From JAHFLF01 sp964560145 (lineage in GTDB: Bacteria > Patescibacteriota > Minisyncoccia > UBA6257 > 1-14-0-10-44-23): a DNA stretch of 34,541 bases. The position numbers were made by a program, and so were the translations under genes. The stretch is taken from positions 1-34,541 of the forward strand of contig CAZLKS010000007.1 in NCBI GenBank assembly GCA_964560145.1, given 5' to 3'. The notes beneath the pieces were generated by a model. The model was not told the origin of the DNA, searched no databases, and saw only the letters and a list, made by a program, of their open reading frames with translations. Positions 32,921-34,541 of the stretch are shown here, one piece after another; positions within the stretch are counted from its first letter, which is position 1, and each line of letters begins with the position of its first letter.

Positions 32921-33655
32921 CTACTCCCAGAGGAAGCAGAGGCGGTAGTCGGAGCGCCAGTCGCAGCCGACCCTGCCCAGGCAGCGGCGCCAACTGTCGG
33001 CATCGTCGCTGCTCAGACACGGGAAGCAGACGAGGCCGCCGCGAACGCTCTGCCAGCGGGAGTTCGGATCGCCCACGAAGCAGATCCAGCCCTTGCCGTC
33101 GTACTTGGGCCGGAACTTGATGAAGCCCTCGCGGACCCACGCGCCGGAGCCCTTGAAGCGGCAGCCGGGCTGAGCGATGAGAGCGACGATGCCGTTCTCG
33201 GTCCAGCGTTTGTTGAAGCGGCCGATGACGGACTTGACCATCCTCGTGCCACCCTTGGGCGCGGTCCCGAGATCCTTCCAGTCGGCGCGGTTGCACCCCA
33301 TGAGCTTCAGGAGTGCGGTGGTCGTCAGAGCGAAGTCCACTTCGTACTCCACGACCTCGTCGATCGTGAAATACCAGCCGTCGCCGAAGTCGATCTCCAT
33401 GCCGGCGACCGGCTCGGTGACCTGAGCGAGCAGCACGCGCTTGCTCGCCCGTCGCTTCTCCTCTGCGGCCTTCTCGGCCTCGACCACCTTCTTGCGGTGC
33501 TCAGCAAGGCCGACAGTGATCGCCGTCCTGATGTCGTCCGGACGCTCCAGGTAGAACTGCATCAGGTCCGGGGGCAGCATCTCTTCGCTGTCCGGAAACC
33601 GTTCCCAGACCTTTCCCAGGAACGCCTTGTACTGCGGATTCACCAACCTCGCCAT
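32921..33655 (-). CDS. DGR target (variable) protein
   Basis: A 244-aa G+C-rich protein (one 60-base line in its 3' part is 70% G+C). Residues 1-75 are helical and charged (VGLAEHRKKVVEAEKAAEEK), 85-195 form a mixed domain I do not recognise, and 200-243 are the variable repeat, ending DWRSDYRLCFLW, a typical end of C-type-lectin-fold DGR targets. Thirteen codons vary from the template. The expressed variant carries four Cys at template Tyr or Asn positions. No signal peptide, so a cytosolic binding role or non-classical export is possible. Start fixed by GGAGGAGG 6 nt before the ATG and by a consensus promoter further upstream. Confidence 0.93.
   Translation of the reverse strand: MARLVNPQYKAFLGKVWERFPDSEEMLPPDLMQFYLERPDDIRTAITVGLAEHRKKVVEAEKAAEEKRRASKRVLLAQVTEPVAGMEIDFGDGWYFTIDEVVEYEVDFALTTTALLKLMGCNRADWKDLGTAPKGGTRMVKSVIGRFNKRWTENGIVALIAQPGCRFKGSGAWVREGFIKFRPKYDGKGWICFVGDPNSRWQSVRGGLVCFPCLSSDDADSWRRCLGRVGCDWRSDYRLCFLWE
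32928..33058 (-). repeat. DGR variable repeat (VR)
   Basis: 131 bp aligned without gaps to the template repeat. On the coding strand the 18 differences are 13 A-to-G, 3 A-to-T and 2 A-to-C, and no non-adenine differs. VR forms the 3' end of the target gene and stops 5 bp before its stop codon. The 35-bp identical block at 32928-32962 is the presumed IMH. Confidence 0.95.
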
Positions 33656-33661
33656 CGGAAA

Positions 33662-33669
33662 CCTCCTCC
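33662..33669 (-). promoter_or_regulatory. Canonical Shine-Dalgarno of the DGR target
   Basis: GGAGGAGG on the minus strand, 6 nt before the ATG. It is the strongest SD in the window and contrasts with the missing anti-SD in the 16S gene. Confidence 0.8.
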
Positions 33670-33819
33670 AGGCTTACCCGACACTACGCACGAGCGTGTG
33701 TAGGCCTGCCTTGGATGGACATCGCAGCCAGATTACCGACATGGCAATCTTTTTTGGCTGCGCTCTCCAACTCACTTCATGAGCTGAAAAGCACAGCCAA
33801 TATATCAAAAACTAGATAA

Positions 33820-33848
33820 AATATAGCACTTTTACTCACTTTTGTCAA
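33820..33848 (-). promoter_or_regulatory. Consensus promoter of the DGR target gene
   Basis: TTGACA (-35, 33843-33848), 17-bp spacer and TATATT (-10, 33820-33825) on the minus strand. It predicts a leader of about 160 nt. The leader contains a large hairpin (TTGGCTG...CAGCCAA) and a smaller one (CTACACACG / CGTGCGTAG), so it may be regulated after initiation. Confidence 0.88.
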
Positions 33849-33893
33849 TTCTCTAGAGCGATTGCTATATATGGTATAATTAGTAGTACGATT

Positions 33894-34541
33894 ATGGCCA
33901 GAAAATATCATTCAAACAAAGAACGTGAACTTGCTCGCGCAATGCGAAAGAAGGGTGCAAGCCTAAAAGATATGGCTGTTGCTATTGGCACATCTAAAAG
34001 TACCGTTCGCTTATGGACAAAAGACGTAGTGCTATCCCCAGAAGCTAAGAAACGTCTCTATACATCGCAAATGCTTAAAATGACGCGCGGGGCAAACAAT
34101 CAACGCGAGCGTCGACTTAAAGAAATTAGAGAGATAATTGAAAAAGCAAAAACTGAAATTAATCAGCCAATTGGCGACGTCTCCTTCAAATTACTTGGTG
34201 CGATGACGTACTGGGCAGAGGGCGCTAAGTATGGGCAAATGGCGATTATCAACTCCGATCCCCTACTTATTAAGTTCATGGTGGAGTGGATGCGCAAAGT
34301 ATTCAATGTGCAATATGGTGATATGAAAATCCACTTAAATATCTACCCTCAACAAAACGAAACAGAGATGAAAGATTTTTGGTCTGCAATAACAAATATC
34401 CCTTTGTCTAACTTTGGTAAAAGTTTTATAAAACCGGTAAATAAAAACTACAAAAAGAATACTTTATACTACGGAACGGCACACGTTCGCCTTTTTAAAA
34501 GCAGTAATAACCTTTATCGAACCTTTGGTTGGGTGCGAAAA
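33894..34541 (+). CDS. HTH plus LAGLIDADG-like protein, 3' end missing
   Basis: 216 codons open to the window edge with no stop. Residues about 8-45 look like a helix-turn-helix (ARAMRKKGASLKDMAVAIG then TSKSTVRLWTKDV). From about 98 on, LLGAMTYWAEGAKYG and INSDPLLIKFMVEWMRKVF resemble the compact LAGLIDADG-like domain found in many stand-alone proteins of this type. It may be a DNA-binding protein or a relic of a homing endonuclease. TATAAT at 33875-33880 gives a leader of about 7 nt. It is divergent from the DGR target, and the two promoters overlap. Confidence 0.75.
   Translation, partial: MARKYHSNKERELARAMRKKGASLKDMAVAIGTSKSTVRLWTKDVVLSPEAKKRLYTSQMLKMTRGANNQRERRLKEIREIIEKAKTEINQPIGDVSFKLLGAMTYWAEGAKYGQMAIINSDPLLIKFMVEWMRKVFNVQYGDMKIHLNIYPQQNETEMKDFWSAITNIPLSNFGKSFIKPVNKNYKKNTLYYGTAHVRLFKSSNNLYRTFGWVRK

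Noticed and set aside
32691..33296. Arg-rich 201-codon open frame on the minus strand
   Set aside because: It is an alternative frame of the G+C-rich target gene; the correct frame has SD, promoter and the VR reading.

Overview
The window looks like part of a Candidate Phyla Radiation (Patescibacteria, probably Parcubacteria-group) genome. The 16S rRNA gene is divergent and carries an insertion. The metabolism visible is minimal: a split transketolase, ribulose-phosphate epimerase, ribose-phosphate isomerase and GAPDH. There is a single-membrane-style type IV pilus operon, gene spacing is tight, and palindromic repeats sit in almost every gap. I cannot name the class from sequence alone. One 100-N scaffold gap (4874-4973) lies inside a 49-bp tandem repeat.

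Layout. 1-576: 3' part of 16S rRNA with a 122-nt hairpin insertion and no recognisable anti-Shine-Dalgarno (CCTCC) end, followed by a structured non-coding stretch and a terminator. 854-10301: a CheY-like receiver, then the type IV pilus set (major pilin, membrane protein, PilB, PilC, three more prepilin-like proteins, PilM-PilN fusion). 10298-17179: housekeeping genes (pth, lepB, hisS, HIT protein, rpsU, yqeY-like, ybeY, ftsA, ftsZ). 17291-18286: a PfkB sugar kinase. 18493-21786: two G+C-rich genes of unknown function with coiled coils. 21913-30925, all on the minus strand: pentose-phosphate and triose enzymes, a CapA-like phosphatase, an MFS transporter, a DUF192 protein and a SpoU methyltransferase. 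30938-33655: a complete diversity-generating retroelement (DGR). 33894-end: a partial HTH/LAGLIDADG-like protein.

The DGR is the main find. A reverse transcriptase (minus strand) and an Avd-like helper (plus strand) overlap head to head. A 131-bp template repeat (32396-32526) lies beyond avd, and its variable copy (32928-33058) forms the last 44 codons of a 244-aa target protein. The two copies differ at 18 positions, every one an adenine on the coding strand of the template; no other base differs. A run of nine C at the overlapping starts of avd and RT puts the ATG of both genes out of frame. Eight C would restore both at once, which suggests either phase variation or a consensus error. The RT gene also holds a perfect 40-bp palindrome in frame.

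Gene expression appears to follow two styles. Most core genes have no Shine-Dalgarno sequence. At least seven have a -10 hexamer 6-7 nt before the ATG, implying leaderless mRNAs, which fits a 16S rRNA without an anti-SD. The three G+C-rich genes (two coiled-coil genes and the DGR target) instead have leaders of roughly 65-160 nt with hairpins and a G-rich SD-like run 5-6 nt before the start; two of them also have near-consensus -35/-10 promoters. They look transferred, or expressed by different rules.

Four repeat families were seen: A (TACGAAATACGAAA palindromes), B (AGTAATCGC palindromes that supply or abut stop codons), C (CTGTCATTGCGAG palindromes, one in frame inside the SpoU gene) and D (50-bp repeats at 1244-1480). 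No tRNA gene or CRISPR array was recognised.
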